NCBI GenBank assembly: GCA_905234565.1
Contig: CAJOHW010000013.1
Location: 1-36,092, forward strand
Direction: 5' to 3'
DNA from: an uncultured Oscillibacter sp.
GTDB lineage: Bacteria > Bacillota > Clostridia > Oscillospirales > Oscillospiraceae
DNA: 36,092 bases
The translations under genes were made by a program, and so were the position numbers. Below, in pieces: positions 15,536-27,827 of the stretch. Positions within the stretch are counted from its first letter, which is position 1. Each line of letters begins with the position of its first letter. The notes below the pieces were generated by a model. That model was not told where the DNA came from, did not search any database, and saw nothing but the letters and a program-made list of their open reading frames with translations.

Positions 15536-15775
15536 TCACGAGCAGCGGCCCCGGCATATTCTGTCGGCGTTGATCTGCGGCGGAATGCTCATGGTCATGA
15601 TTCCGTTGTACCGGATGCAGATGTCCTCTCCGGCCCGGAACCGGCCCGCGTGGGCTGTGCGGACCCGGACCTCCTGATCCGTCTCCCGGTCCCGGACCAG
15701 CAGTTCCCCGTTACAGGCACAGCCCCGAAGCACCCGGGCGTCCATGGTCACGGTTTCCACAGCGTTGGATCCCAT
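15536..15775 (-). CDS. Small Cys-containing protein of unknown function
   Basis: A 79-aa protein I do not recognise. The start is well supported by GGAGGAGGTGAGACA directly before ATG 15775. It has no signal peptide or membrane segment. Four cysteines in two groups (CAC near residues 19-21 and CRGRC near the end), plus one in DICIRYN, suggest a metal site or disulfides. The middle (GELLVRDRETDQEVRVRTAHAGRFRAGEDICIRYNG) looks like alternating beta strands. It is divergent from the CmpB-like gene, with 122 bp between them, and convergent with the DivIVA-like gene. Confidence is in the gene being real, not in any role. Confidence 0.68.
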   Translation of the reverse strand: MGSNAVETVTMDARVLRGCACNGELLVRDRETDQEVRVRTAHAGRFRAGEDICIRYNGIMTMSIPPQINADRICRGRCS

Positions 15776-15809
15776 TGTCTCACCTCCTCCGTTTTTGAAA
15801 TACTCTCTA

Positions 15810-15854
15810 TTCTATGCCTGGGGCTGTTCTCCGGTGACAGGGGAACGCATAGAA
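15810..15854. promoter_or_regulatory. Inverted repeat TTCTATGC-N29-GCATAGAA in a divergent region
   Basis: Two exact 8-bp arms (15810-15817, 15847-15854) lie between the small Cys gene and the CmpB-like gene. The left arm, read leftwards, contains TAGAAT, a possible -10 for the small gene. The half-site is the same as in the palindrome at 7619-7637. Confidence 0.4.
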
Positions 15855-15897
15855 CCCGCCCCGGCACGCCATGCTATGGAGATGGAGGTGAACGCCC

Positions 15898-16482
15898 TTG
15901 CAAAAATGGTTTTGGTTCTTTTTCCTTTACAGCTTCTTCGGGTTTCTCCTGGAATGGTCCTACGCGAAACTCCGCCGGGGGCATCCAGACCGGAAATGCC
16001 TGCTGGTGCTGCCCCTGTGCCCGGTCTACGGCCTGGGGGCCTGTGTGAGCCTGTTCTGCGCCCCCCTGGCAGGTGGGAACCCCCTGGCGCTGTTCGCTCT
16101 GGGGGCCCTGTGCTGTACGGCGGCGGAGTACGTCATGGCGGTGTGGTATGAGCGCTGGATCGGGGTGCCCTTCTGGAATTACGCGGGCCGTCCGGGAAAT
16201 CTGCGGGGACGGGTGTGCCTGCCTTTCTCCCTGGCCTGGGGCGGTTTGGTGGTGACGGGATACTACGCCCTCCATCCGACGGTGGATCGCCTGGCCGCCG
16301 GGATCCCGGACCGCTACACCGCCGCTGTGGGCTCCGTGGCGCTCTTTGACGCCCTGCTCTCCACCGTCCTGCTCCGCAGAACCCGGGATCGGGCCTGCCT
16401 TCGCTGGTACGACGCCCTCTCCGGTGCCCTCACGGAAAGGAGGGCCTGTCCGGATCCCGCCTCCGCCCCGGAACAAGCCTGA
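15898..16482 (+). CDS. CmpB-like (PF06541) membrane protein
   Basis: A 194-aa integral membrane protein matching the family labelled putative ABC-transporter type IV/CmpB: FFFLYSFFGFLLEWSYAKLR, LPLCPVYGLGACVSL, ALGALCCTAAEYVMAVWYE, and FWNYAGRPGNLRGRVCLPFSLAWG. About four to five membrane helices are visible. No ATP-binding partner of an ABC system is next to it, and the family's transport role is unproven. The start is TTG 15898: GGAGGTG (15884-15890) is 7 nt upstream, and the protein begins with the family's first helix. The following ATPase gene is 97 bp downstream on the same strand. Confidence 0.83.
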   Translation: MQKWFWFFFLYSFFGFLLEWSYAKLRRGHPDRKCLLVLPLCPVYGLGACVSLFCAPLAGGNPLALFALGALCCTAAEYVMAVWYERWIGVPFWNYAGRPGNLRGRVCLPFSLAWGGLVVTGYYALHPTVDRLAAGIPDRYTAAVGSVALFDALLSTVLLRRTRDRACLRWYDALSGALTERRACPDPASAPEQA

Positions 16483-16542
16483 TTCTCCCCGGAAACCGCT
16501 GTCACCGCCGCCGCCTGACGCATAGCCTGAGAGTGAAAAAAC

Positions 16543-16558
16543 ACGGGAAACCTCCCGT
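16543..16558. other. Hairpin ahead of the P-loop ATPase gene
   Basis: ACGGGA-AACC-TCCCGT, a 6-bp stem between the CmpB-like gene and the ATPase ribosome site. It is preceded by a run of six A and followed by only TT, so it could be a weak terminator or an mRNA stem. Confidence 0.35.
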
Positions 16559-16579
16559 TTCCCGAACAGGAGGACGGCA

Positions 16580-17647
16580 ATGGCTACGCATTTTTTCTTG
16601 GGGGCCAACAGCGGCGCGGGGTTCCAGAACCTGTTTTCGGAACTGGCGGACCCGGAACGGGCCCTGGATATTATGATTCTCAAAGGCGGTCCCGGCGTGG
16701 GAAAGAACACCTTTCTGCGGGAACTGGGCCGGACCATGGAGGACGCCGGACTGGACGTGGAGTTCCTGTGGTGTTCCGGGGATCCCGCCTCCTTAGACGG
16801 GGTCCGGGTGCCGGGGATCCGCTGCGCGGCGGCGGACGGTACCGCCCCCCATGTGCTGGAACCCCGGTATCCGGCGGCAGTGGACCGGTATGTGGACTTG
16901 GGCCGCTTCTATGACATTGCCGCCGCCAAACAGGACGCGGAGGCGGTGAAAACCTGTACGAAACGCTATCAGGCGGCCTACGCCCGGGCGTACAGCGCCC
17001 TGAACGCCGCCCGTCAGGTGGAACTGGACGCCGCCGCCTCCCTGGACTTTGACCGGGAGCGGGCGGAACGGCGGTTCCGGGGGATCCAGCTGCGGGAACT
17101 GCGGCGGCGGGGAAATCAGGAGGGCAGAACCCTGAAACGGTTCCTGGGGTCCGTCACCCATCAGGGGGCCGTGTGGAGGTTTGACAGCGTGGATGCCCTG
17201 TGCCCCCGGGTCTATGAGATCGCCGACAGCTTCGGCTTCGCGGGATCCCTGCTCTCCCGCCTCCACCGGACCGCTGTGGATCGGGGCTGGGACACCATCG
17301 TCTGTATGTGCCCGGAGGATCCCAAACGCATGGAACACCTGTTGGTCCCCGGCCTGGGGGTAGCCTTTATCTCCACCCGGTCCGGCATGGAGTACGGCGG
17401 GCGTCCCTTCCGGCGGGTCCGGCTGGACGCCCTGGTCCGGACAAAGCAGAAAGCCTCCCTCCGCTTCGAACTGCGTATGGCCGCCCTGCTCCGGGACAGC
17501 GGCATAGAGGCCCTGCGGGAGGCCAAAACCCACCACGACGCCTTGGAAGCCGTTTATAACCCCTACGTGGACTTCGACGGCGTCCGGGCCTTGGCGGCCA
17601 TAGAGGCGGGACGGTGGCTGAGCTATCGAAAGGGGGAAAAGGCGTAA
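16580..17647 (+). CDS. P-loop ATPase/nucleotide kinase-like protein (PRK06851-type)
   Basis: A 355-aa soluble protein similar to a Firmicutes group of uncharacterised P-loop proteins annotated as ATPase or nucleotide kinase. Near the N-terminus, ILKGGPGVGKNTFLRELG (about 33-50) is a Walker A motif, but the usual Ser/Thr after Lys42 is Asn43, followed by Thr44. Also conserved are FLWCSGDPASLDGV and GTAPHVLEPRYP. A helical middle (about 120-200) rich in Arg and Glu follows, and a C-terminal half with SFGFAGSLLSRLHRTAVDRGWD. Family members often carry a second P-loop in the C-terminal half; I see none here. AGGAGG lies 6 nt before ATG. Function is unknown. Confidence 0.8.
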   Translation: MATHFFLGANSGAGFQNLFSELADPERALDIMILKGGPGVGKNTFLRELGRTMEDAGLDVEFLWCSGDPASLDGVRVPGIRCAAADGTAPHVLEPRYPAAVDRYVDLGRFYDIAAAKQDAEAVKTCTKRYQAAYARAYSALNAARQVELDAAASLDFDRERAERRFRGIQLRELRRRGNQEGRTLKRFLGSVTHQGAVWRFDSVDALCPRVYEIADSFGFAGSLLSRLHRTAVDRGWDTIVCMCPEDPKRMEHLLVPGLGVAFISTRSGMEYGGRPFRRVRLDALVRTKQKASLRFELRMAALLRDSGIEALREAKTHHDALEAVYNPYVDFDGVRALAAIEAGRWLSYRKGEKA

Positions 17648-17682
17648 GGAGCTGGAGAAGCGGGGTCCAGCCTTAGAAAACA

Positions 17683-17711
17683 ATCCCCGGAACCGCAACG
17701 GTTCCGGGGAT
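17683..17711. terminator. Terminator between the ATPase gene and the toxin gene
   Basis: A perfect 12-bp stem (17683-17694 with 17700-17711) and a GCAAC loop, followed by TAAAATTTGTT. It lies between convergent genes and may serve both. Confidence 0.7.
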
Positions 17712-17762
17712 AAAATTTGTTAAACCAATGCCTTTTTTCAAACGCAAATCTCCGCCGCCATA

Positions 17763-18035
17763 TCACTCCCCGAACAGGTCCGCGTGGGTGCCGGTACGGA
17801 CAAGATACAACTCATCCCCAGACACACGGTAGATTAGCAGCCAGTCCGGGAGAATGTGACACTCCTGATGTCCCTTCCAGTTTCCGGTCAGCATATGGGG
17901 CCGGTTTCTGGGCGGGAGCGGGGCAGGGATGCGGAGCGTGTTTACCACGTCCTCTAAAAGGCGAAGATCACGTCCCGCCTTAGCACAAGCCTTTGTGTCC
18001 CTGCGAAATCGGGCGGATGTGTTGACCTTCAACAC
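17763..18035 (-). CDS. yafQ: YafQ-family mRNA interferase toxin
   Basis: A 90-aa RelE/ParE-superfamily toxin of the YafQ type, which cuts mRNA at the ribosome. Signature features are HMLTGNWKGHQECHILPDWLLIYR and the C-terminal RTGTHADLF with the likely catalytic His84. The size is standard. It starts 3 nt after the antitoxin stop, so the pair is translated together. The pair lies directly downstream of rpsI on the same strand. Confidence 0.9.
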   Translation of the reverse strand: MLKVNTSARFRRDTKACAKAGRDLRLLEDVVNTLRIPAPLPPRNRPHMLTGNWKGHQECHILPDWLLIYRVSGDELYLVRTGTHADLFGE

Positions 18036-18038
18036 AGC

Positions 18039-18260
18039 CTATTCCTCCACAATCTGACGGAACAGGTCCGCCGTGGAGCCGGTGAAGTGTTCGCCGGAAC
18101 CATCGGCGATCATGCGGTCAACCTCTGCCATCGCTTCCAGCGTCTCCGCGTTGGGCGTCTCCTCCGGGACAGCGGCCCCTTGGAGATAGGCCACCACATA
18201 CAGCAGTTTTGCCTCCGAGATCTGGTCAATTAGGCTCTTTGCCAGTTCACGGTTACTCAT
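18039..18260 (-). CDS. RelB/DinJ-like antitoxin
   Basis: A 73-aa partner of the adjacent toxin. The N-terminus (MSNRELAKSLIDQISEAKLLYVVAYLQGA) is helical and is probably the dimerising part. The C-terminus (ETLEAMAEVDRMIADGSGEHFTGSTADLFRQIVEE) looks like the toxin-wrapping tail of RelB/DinJ antitoxins, with the common AEVDRMI and LF patterns. GGGAG lies upstream of ATG. No good promoter was found in the 99 bp separating it from rpsI; a 5-bp inverted repeat CTGGC/GCCAG (18302-18317) could be an operator. The N-terminal half is not a typical DinJ DNA-binding start. Confidence 0.8.
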   Translation of the reverse strand: MSNRELAKSLIDQISEAKLLYVVAYLQGAAVPEETPNAETLEAMAEVDRMIADGSGEHFTGSTADLFRQIVEE

Positions 18261-18359
18261 TACGCGTCTCCCTTCCCGTCCAGGGAATCCGTCTTAGGTC
18301 ACTGGCACGTCAGCCAGAGGCAGATCTGATCGCTTGCAAAGATAAAGGCTGTACAAAAC

Positions 18360-18764
18360 TCACCGTTTGGAGAACTGGGGAGCCCGGCGGGCGGCTTTCA
18401 GACCGTACTTCTTCCGCTCCTTCATACGGGGATCCCGGGTCAGGAATCCGGACTTTTTCAGCACCGTCCGGTTGTCCTCGCTGACCAGCAGCAGCGCCCG
18501 GGAGATGCCGTGGCGCAGAGCGCCGGCCTGTCCGGACACACCGCCGCCGGTGACGGTGGCCACGATGTCCACCTTGCCCACGTTGCCCGTGGCCTCCAGG
18601 GGCTGGCGGACCACCATCTTCAAGGTGTCCAGGCCGAAATACTCCTCAATGTCCCGGCCGTTGATGGTGATGGAGCCGGAACCGTTCTGGAACAGATGCA
18701 CCCGGGCCACGGAGGACTTCCGGCGGCCAGTGCCGTAGAGATAGGGCTTTTTAGACTGGTACAT
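18360..18764 (-). CDS. rpsI: 30S ribosomal protein S9
   Basis: A small-subunit protein whose C-terminal tail reaches the decoding site and contacts P-site tRNA. 134 aa with [13 protein letters not shown] at the N-terminus, [22 protein letters not shown] in the middle, and the invariant end FSKR. It lies 12 bp after rplM with a GAGGAAG site in that gap, the usual L13-S9 operon. I see no terminator between this stop and the toxin-antitoxin pair. Confidence 0.97.
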   Translation of the reverse strand: MYQSKKPYLYGTGRRKSSVARVHLFQNGSGSITINGRDIEEYFGLDTLKMVVRQPLEATGNVGKVDIVATVTGGGVSGQAGALRHGISRALLLVSEDNRTVLKKSGFLTRDPRMKERKKYGLKAARRAPQFSKR

Positions 18765-18776
18765 GGCGCTTCCTCC

Positions 18777-19202
18777 TTAGTCCAGGGCCACAGGCTTCTG
18801 GGCCTGCTGCTCGTAATTTTCATCGGCGTAGATGTGCAGGCGCTTGAGGGAGTCCTTGGAGATGGTGTTCCGGGGCATCATCCCACGGACCGCCACCCGC
18901 ATGGCAAGCTCCGGCTTCTCCTGCATCAAAATCCGGTAGGGGGTCTCTTTCAGGCCGCCCACCCAGCCGGAATGGGTCCGGTAGAACTTCTGGGTGCCCT
19001 TGTTGCCCGTCAGGACCGCTTTCCCGGCGTTGATGATGATGACATTGTCCCCGCAGTCGGCGTGGGGGGTGTAGGTAGGCTTCGTCTTGCCCCGCAAGAG
19101 GTCCGCGGCCCGCACGGCGGTCTTGCCCAAGGGCTTCCCGGCGGCGTCCAGGATGTACCACTTGCGTTCAATGTTGGCCTGATTCGCCATGAAAGTGGAC
19201 AT
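18777..19202 (-). CDS. rplM: 50S ribosomal protein L13
   Basis: An early-assembly protein of the large subunit, 141 aa. Landmarks are KWYILDAAGKPLGKTAVRAADLLRGK, PHADCGDNVIIINA, YRTHSGWVGGLK and VRGMMPRN. ATG 19202 is chosen because GGAGG lies 7-8 nt upstream; an in-frame ATG 7 codons earlier overlaps the leader. It is the first gene of the rplM-rpsI operon, with a strong promoter at 19277-19306. Confidence 0.97.
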   Translation of the reverse strand: MSTFMANQANIERKWYILDAAGKPLGKTAVRAADLLRGKTKPTYTPHADCGDNVIIINAGKAVLTGNKGTQKFYRTHSGWVGGLKETPYRILMQEKPELAMRVAVRGMMPRNTISKDSLKRLHIYADENYEQQAQKPVALD

Positions 19203-19270
19203 AGTGTTTCCTCCGAACTTCAAAATCTTTCTGACTGCCCAGACGTTTCAGACGTACAGGCTTTCCGTGA
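19203..19270 (-). ncRNA. Candidate structured rplM leader
   Basis: The roughly 65-nt 5' UTR contains a stem-loop, 19237-19261: two 10-nt arms pair with one mismatch and two wobbles around a CUGAA loop. Firmicutes L13 operons are known to have an autoregulatory leader. The position fits but I could not confirm the consensus. Confidence 0.35.
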
Positions 19271-19276
19271 GCTTTA

Positions 19277-19306
19277 CTTATACCACACCCGTCCCGCCCT
19301 TGTCAA
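19277..19306 (-). promoter_or_regulatory. Promoter of rplM-rpsI
   Basis: TTGACA (19301-19306), 18 bp, TATAAG (19277-19282) preceded by GTGTGG. The remaining 130 bp up to the next promoter (19307-19440) is pyrimidine-rich with two GTTTTCTC copies, and I see no gene in it. Confidence 0.75.
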
Positions 19307-19440
19307 GGGGGATCTTGCGTTTTTCTTCAAATCCTCCCGATTTCTCTGGTTTTCTCCCGTTTTCTCGTGAATGCTCACTTTTCAATTTAGAATTGGCGCA
19401 GACGGGGCGGGGCGGATCCGGCGTCTTTTCACAAAAACCA

Positions 19441-19469
19441 TTGTACCGCGCCTTCCGGTGTGGTATACT
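19441..19469 (+). promoter_or_regulatory. Strong promoter of the 55-aa ORF
   Basis: TTGTAC (19441-19446), 17 bp, TATACT (19464-19469) with an extended GTGTGG. Confidence 0.7.
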
Positions 19470-19536
19470 GGCCCTGGAAACAGGCCCCGCTGTCCCGGAC
19501 AGAACACGGCGGGAGATAAGAAAGGAGATGGGTCCC

Positions 19537-19704
19537 ATGACGGACAAGGAACTGGTCACGACCACGATTTCCCGGTATATGGATCTGCTTCGCATTGAGT
19601 GCGCGGCCAACCGGGACGCCGTGATCGAAACCCAGAAGCGGGAACTCCGGGCCGCGCTGGAATCCATGGGCGTCTCCGTGGAAGATCTCCGGGTGTCCCA
19701 ATAA
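19537..19704 (+). CDS. Small hypothetical protein, 55 aa
   Basis: An unrecognised helical, charged protein (MTDKELVTTTISRYMDLLRIECAANRD...) with no signal peptide. ATG 19537 is supported by AAAGGAG (19521-19527), 9 nt upstream; ATG 19528 would touch that site. It has its own strong promoter and a terminator straight after the stop, which argues for a real, well-expressed small gene. It sits between divergent rplM and rpoB. No function can be given. Confidence 0.65.
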   Translation: MTDKELVTTTISRYMDLLRIECAANRDAVIETQKRELRAALESMGVSVEDLRVSQ

Positions 19705-19733
19705 GCGGCGGCTTCCCGCCGCCCAACGCGAAC

Positions 19734-19759
19734 GCGCCGCCCCTTCCCAAGGGCGGCGC
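19734..19759 (+). terminator. Terminator of the 55-aa ORF
   Basis: GCGCCGCCC (19734-19742) pairs with GGGCGGCGC (19751-19759), extended by CTT/AAG with one bulged C, then TTCTT. It isolates the small gene from rpoB. Confidence 0.7.
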
Positions 19760-19817
19760 TTCTTATGGCTGCAAACTCTAACACGCCTAAAAAAACGAAA
19801 AGACCGCAAATTTCCCC

Positions 19818-19846
19818 TTGACAGAAGGAAAGATCTGTGGTAGAAT
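19818..19846 (+). promoter_or_regulatory. Promoter of rpoBC
   Basis: A perfect TTGACA (19818-19823), 17 bp, TAGAAT (19841-19846) preceded by CTGTGG. The roughly 165-nt untranslated leader (19853-20019) has a small GGGC/GCCC hairpin (19869-19880). I see no gene or L10-type leader in it. Confidence 0.75.
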
Positions 19847-20019
19847 AAAGTACTTTATATAGTCTGCTGGGCAGGTGCCCACTTCGTTCCTTACGTCAGA
19901 GTATAGCATATTTTCCATGCCAGCGCAAGATGGGTTGATAAAATCTTTAACAACGCTTCCCCGTGTGCCGCCATCGCGGACCGGGCAGGCGCGGATTCCC
20001 AAAGGAAAGGTGGACGCAA

Positions 20020-23823
<3,804 letters not shown>

Positions 23824-23861
23824 ACCGGCCTGCCCGAGTGTGAGCGGGAAAAGGAGGAACT

Positions 23862-26800
23862 ATGACGGAAACCAAGCCCCATATCGCCTTTGACGCGATC
23901 AAAATCGGCATGGCCTCCCCGGATCAGATCCGCAGCTGGTCCTATGGCGAGGTGAAAAAGCCGGAGACCATCAACTACCGCACCTTGAAACCGGAGCGGG
24001 ACGGCCTGTTCTGTGAGCGCATCTTTGGGCCTACCAAGGACTGGGAGTGCCACTGCGGCAAATACAAGAAGATCCGTTACAAGGGCAAGATCTGCGACCG
24101 CTGCGGCGTGGAAGTGACCCGGGCCAAGGTCCGCCGGGAGCGCATGGGCCACATTGAGCTGGCCACCCCCGTGTCCCATATCTGGTACTTCAAAGGCATC
24201 CCCTCCCGTATGGGCCTGCTGCTGGATATCAGCCCCCGGATCCTGGAAAAGGTGCTGTATTTCGCCAACTATATCGTCACGGATCCCGGGGAGACCCCCC
24301 TGTCCAAAAACCAGATCCTGTCTGAGAAAGAATACCGGGACTACCGGGAGAAGTACGAGAACGATTTCGACGCCGGCATGGGCGCGGAGTCCGTGAAGAA
24401 GCTGCTGCAAGCCGTGAACTTAGACGAACTCTCCGCCCAGCTTCACGCGGATTTGAAAAACGCCTCCGGCCAGAAAAAGGCCCGGATCGTCAAGCGGCTG
24501 GAAGTGGTGGACGCCTTCCGTCTGTCCGGCAACAAGCCGGAGTGGATGGTCATCGACGTGCTGCCCGTGATCCCGCCGGAACTGCGTCCTATGGTCCAGC
24601 TGGACGGCGGACGCTTCGCTACCTCCGACTTAAACGACCTCTACCGCCGTGTCATCAACCGGAACAACCGCCTCAAGCGCCTCATTCAGCTCAACGCCCC
24701 GGACATCATCGTCCGCAACGAAAAGCGGATGCTGCAAGAGGCCGTGGACGCCCTCATCGACAACGGCCGCCGGGGCCGGGCGGTCACGGGGGCCAACAAC
24801 CGGGCCCTGAAATCCCTCAGCGATCTTCTCAAAGGCAAACAGGGCCGCTTCCGGCAGAACCTCCTGGGCAAGCGGGTGGACTACTCCGGCCGCAGCGTCA
24901 TCGTGGTGGGCCCGGAGCTGAAAATCTACCAGTGCGGCGTCCCCAAGGAGATGGCCGTGGAGCTGTTCCGGCCCTTCATCATGAAGAAGCTGGTGGAGGA
25001 CGGCACCGCCAACAACATCAAGTCCGCCAAGAAGATGGTGGACAAAGGGGTCACGGAGGTGTGGGACGCCCTGGATGTGATCATCGAGGACCACCCCGTC
25101 ATGCTCAACCGCGCCCCTACCCTCCACCGTCTGGGCATCCAGGCCTTTGAGCCGGTGCTGGTGGAGGGCCGGGCCCTGAAACTCCACCCCCTGAACTGCA
25201 CCGCTTTCAACGCCGACTTCGACGGGGACCAGATGGCCATTCACGTGCCCCTGTCGGCGGAGGCCCAGGCGGAGGCCCGGATCCTGATGCTCTCCGCCAA
25301 CAACCTCCTGCGTCCCCAGGACGGCGGACCGGTGACGGTCCCCACCCAGGACATGGTGCTGGGGTCCTACTACCTGACCATGGACCGCATGGGCAAGGCG
25401 GAAAAGGGCGCGGAGCGGATCCTGTGTACGGATCCGGGAGACACGGGCCTGACCGCCGGGGAGACCGTGGACGCCGACGACTTCCTGGCCGCCAACGCCG
25501 CCGCCAAAACCGCCGGACTGCGTCCCGCCTCCTACCGCCCCATCCACGCCTATCTCAGTGAGGACGAGGCCCTCATGGCCTATCAGGACGGCGTCATCGG
25601 CCCTCACTGCCCCATTCTGGTGCGGCGGACCTGCATTGTCAATGGAGAATCCTTTACCCGGACCGTGGAGATCACTCCGGGCCGGATCCTCTTTAACCAC
25701 AACATCCCCCAGGACTTGGGCTTTGTGGACCGGTCCGATCCGGACCATGTGTGCGACTATGAGATCACGGAGATCTGCGGCAAAAAGGAACTGGGCCGCA
25801 TTGTGGACCGGACCATCAATACCCACGGCTTCACCAAGGCCGCGGAAGTGCTGGACGCCGTCAAGGCCACCGGCTATAAATACTCCACCAAGGCCGCCAT
25901 CACCGTGTCCATCTGGGATATGTCCATTCCCAAGAGTAAGTACCAGCTGGTCAATGAGACGGAACAGCGGGTGGTGGACATCGAGACCCAGTACCGCATG
26001 GGCTTTATGACGGACCACGAGCGCTACAAGCAGGTGGTGGATATCTGGGAGAAGACCACGGATCAAGTCTCCACCGCCCTTCAGGAGAACCTGGACCGGT
26101 ACAACCCCATCTTCATGATGGCGGACTCCGGGGCCCGGGGCTCCATGAAGCAGATCCGCCAGCTGGCCGGAATGCGGGGGCTTATCGCCAATACCGCCGG
26201 ACGGACCATCGAGATCCCCATTAAGGCCAACTACCGGGAGGGCCTCACCGCCCTGGAATACTTCATCTCCAGCCGGGGCGCCCGGAAGGGCCTGGCGGAT
26301 ACCGCTCTGCGGACCGCCGACTCCGGATACCTGACCCGCCGCATGGTGGACGTGTCCCAGGAGGTCATCATCCGGGAGGAGGACTGCCGGGTCCGCCACG
26401 GCATCAAAGTCAGTGAGATCAGCGAGGGCGGCCAGGTTATCGAGCGCTTCGCCGACCGGATCCGGGGACGGTTCCTGGTGGGGGACGTGGTGGACGCCGA
26501 CACGGGAGAAGTGCTGATCTCCCAGGACCACATGATGAACGAGAAGGACGCCAAGATCATGGAGACCCACCGGTGGGTGCAGAACAATCCCCGCCAGGAG
26601 GACGCCTGCTCCTTCGATCCGGCGGTGAAAGACGCCCGTCCCACGGTCATGATCCGGACCGTCCTCACCTGCCGGGCCCACAGCGGCGTCTGCGCCCGGT
26701 GTTATGGCATGAACCTTGCCACCCAGCAGCCTGTTGGACCGGGAGAGGCCGTAGGCATCATCGCCGCCCAGTCCATCGGCGAACCGGGTACCCAGCTGAC

Positions 26801-27680
26801 CATGCGGACCTTCCACACCGGCGGCCTGGCCGGAGGCGATATCACCCAGGGCCTTCCCCGTGTGGAGGAACTCTTCGAGGCCCGGAAGCCCAAGCGGATG
26901 GCCACCCTCTCCGAAATCGGCGGCACCCTCCGCTTTGAAGAGACCACCAAGGGAAGCCTCTTAAACATCATCGTCACCAACGAACAGGACGGGGAGACCC
27001 GCAGTTACGCGGTCCCCCACACCGGACTGCTGGTGAAGGACGGAGACCACATTGCCGCCGGAACCCAGCTGACCTACGGCGCGTTGAACCCCCACGATGT
27101 CCTCCGGATCCGGGGAGCCGACGCAGTGTACAACTACCTCATTCAGGAGGTCCTGCGGGTGTATCGCCAGCAGGGCGTGGACATCAACGACAAGCACATT
27201 GAGGTCATTGTCCGGCAGATGATGCGCAAAGTCCGCCTGGAGGACGCGGGAGATACCCAGCTTCTGGACGGGTCCATGGTGGATGTGCTGGAACTGGACG
27301 CCGCCAATGAGGAGATCGACCGGCTCAACGCCGAGGGCGTCACCGGGCCTGACGGGGAACCTCTGCGCAAGGCCGTGGGCACCCAGATCCTCATGGGCAT
27401 CACCAAGGCGTCGTTGGCCACGGACTCCTTCCTGTCCGCCGCCTCCTTCCAGGAGACCACCAAGGTGCTGACAGAGGCCGCTATCAAGGGCAAGTCCGAC
27501 CGTCTGACGGGCCTGAAAGAAAACGTCATCATCGGCAAGCTGATTCCCGCCGGCACCGGGCTGCAAACTTACCAGAAACTGGCGGCGGAGATGGTGCCCC
27601 CGGAAGTCACCATTCCCCATGAGAATGAGGAAGAGGACCTGCCGCAGAACATCATCATCAGCAACGCTGTGACTGTGTAA
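23862..27680 (+). CDS. rpoC: RNA polymerase beta' subunit
   Basis: The second large subunit carrying the active site, 1272 aa. The N-terminal zinc site has Cys63, Cys65, Cys78 and Cys81 (CHCGKYK and CDRCGVEV). The NADFDGDQM loop places the three Mg-binding residues at Asp452, Asp454 and Asp456. The trigger-loop region ([21 protein letters not shown]) and the second Cys cluster ([11 protein letters not shown]) are intact. AAGGAGG lies 4-5 nt before ATG. It is 38 bp after rpoB and co-transcribed. The usual downstream L7Ae-rpsL-rpsG genes are absent; xth follows a terminator. Confidence 0.97.
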   Translation: MTETKPHIAFDAIKIGMASPDQIRSWSYGEVKKPETINYRTLKPERDGLFCERIFGPTKDWECHCGKYKKIRYKGKICDRCGVEVTRAKVRRERMGHIELATPVSHIWYFKGIPSRMGLLLDISPRILEKVLYFANYIVTDPGETPLSKNQILSEKEYRDYREKYENDFDAGMGAESVKKLLQAVNLDELSAQLHADLKNASGQKKARIVKRLEVVDAFRLSGNKPEWMVIDVLPVIPPELRPMVQLDGGRFATSDLNDLYRRVINRNNRLKRLIQLNAPDIIVRNEKRMLQEAVDALIDNGRRGRAVTGANNRALKSLSDLLKGKQGRFRQNLLGKRVDYSGRSVIVVGPELKIYQCGVPKEMAVELFRPFIMKKLVEDGTANNIKSAKKMVDKGVTEVWDALDVIIEDHPVMLNRAPTLHRLGIQAFEPVLVEGRALKLHPLNCTAFNADFDGDQMAIHVPLSAEAQAEARILMLSANNLLRPQDGGPVTVPTQDMVLGSYYLTMDRMGKAEKGAERILCTDPGDTGLTAGETVDADDFLAANAAAKTAGLRPASYRPIHAYLSEDEALMAYQDGVIGPHCPILVRRTCIVNGESFTRTVEITPGRILFNHNIPQDLGFVDRSDPDHVCDYEITEICGKKELGRIVDRTINTHGFTKAAEVLDAVKATGYKYSTKAAITVSIWDMSIPKSKYQLVNETEQRVVDIETQYRMGFMTDHERYKQVVDIWEKTTDQVSTALQENLDRYNPIFMMADSGARGSMKQIRQLAGMRGLIANTAGRTIEIPIKANYREGLTALEYFISSRGARKGLADTALRTADSGYLTRRMVDVSQEVIIREEDCRVRHGIKVSEISEGGQVIERFADRIRGRFLVGDVVDADTGEVLISQDHMMNEKDAKIMETHRWVQNNPRQEDACSFDPAVKDARPTVMIRTVLTCRAHSGVCARCYGMNLATQQPVGPGEAVGIIAAQSIGEPGTQLTMRTFHTGGLAGGDITQGLPRVEELFEARKPKRMATLSEIGGTLRFEETTKGSLLNIIVTNEQDGETRSYAVPHTGLLVKDGDHIAAGTQLTYGALNPHDVLRIRGADAVYNYLIQEVLRVYRQQGVDINDKHIEVIVRQMMRKVRLEDAGDTQLLDGSMVDVLELDAANEEIDRLNAEGVTGPDGEPLRKAVGTQILMGITKASLATDSFLSAASFQETTKVLTEAAIKGKSDRLTGLKENVIIGKLIPAGTGLQTYQKLAAEMVPPEVTIPHENEEEDLPQNIIISNAVTV

Positions 27681-27699
27681 AGAAAGCGCGAACAATTCC

Positions 27700-27741
27700 C
27701 GGCCAGACAGGTTTGCCCGCGAGGGAAATTCTGTCTGGCCG
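27700..27741 (+). terminator. Terminator after rpoC
   Basis: CGGCCAGACAG (27700-27710) pairs with CTGTCTGGCCG (27731-27741); the loop has its own CCC/GGG. ACTGCTTTT follows. Confidence 0.75.
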
Positions 27742-27764
27742 ACTGCTTTTGCGCGGAAAACGGG

Positions 27765-27793
27765 TTGTGAATCGCCCTGGCGTGGTGTAAAAT
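27765..27793 (+). promoter_or_regulatory. Promoter of the xth operon
   Basis: TTGTGA (27765-27770), 17 bp, TAAAAT (27788-27793), about 35 bp upstream of the start. Confidence 0.7.
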
Positions 27794-27827
27794 CAGGGAG
27801 AGAACTGACATAAGGAGGGAGTTTGCT

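Noticed and set aside
19853-20019. An L10-type ribosomal leader upstream of rpoB
   Set aside because: Only a small 4-bp hairpin is visible, and rplJL are not here.
24630-26816. A 728-codon open frame on the minus strand within rpoC
   Set aside because: It mirrors the codon structure of rpoC in GC-rich DNA, has no ribosome site or recognisable domain, and rpoC is unmistakable.
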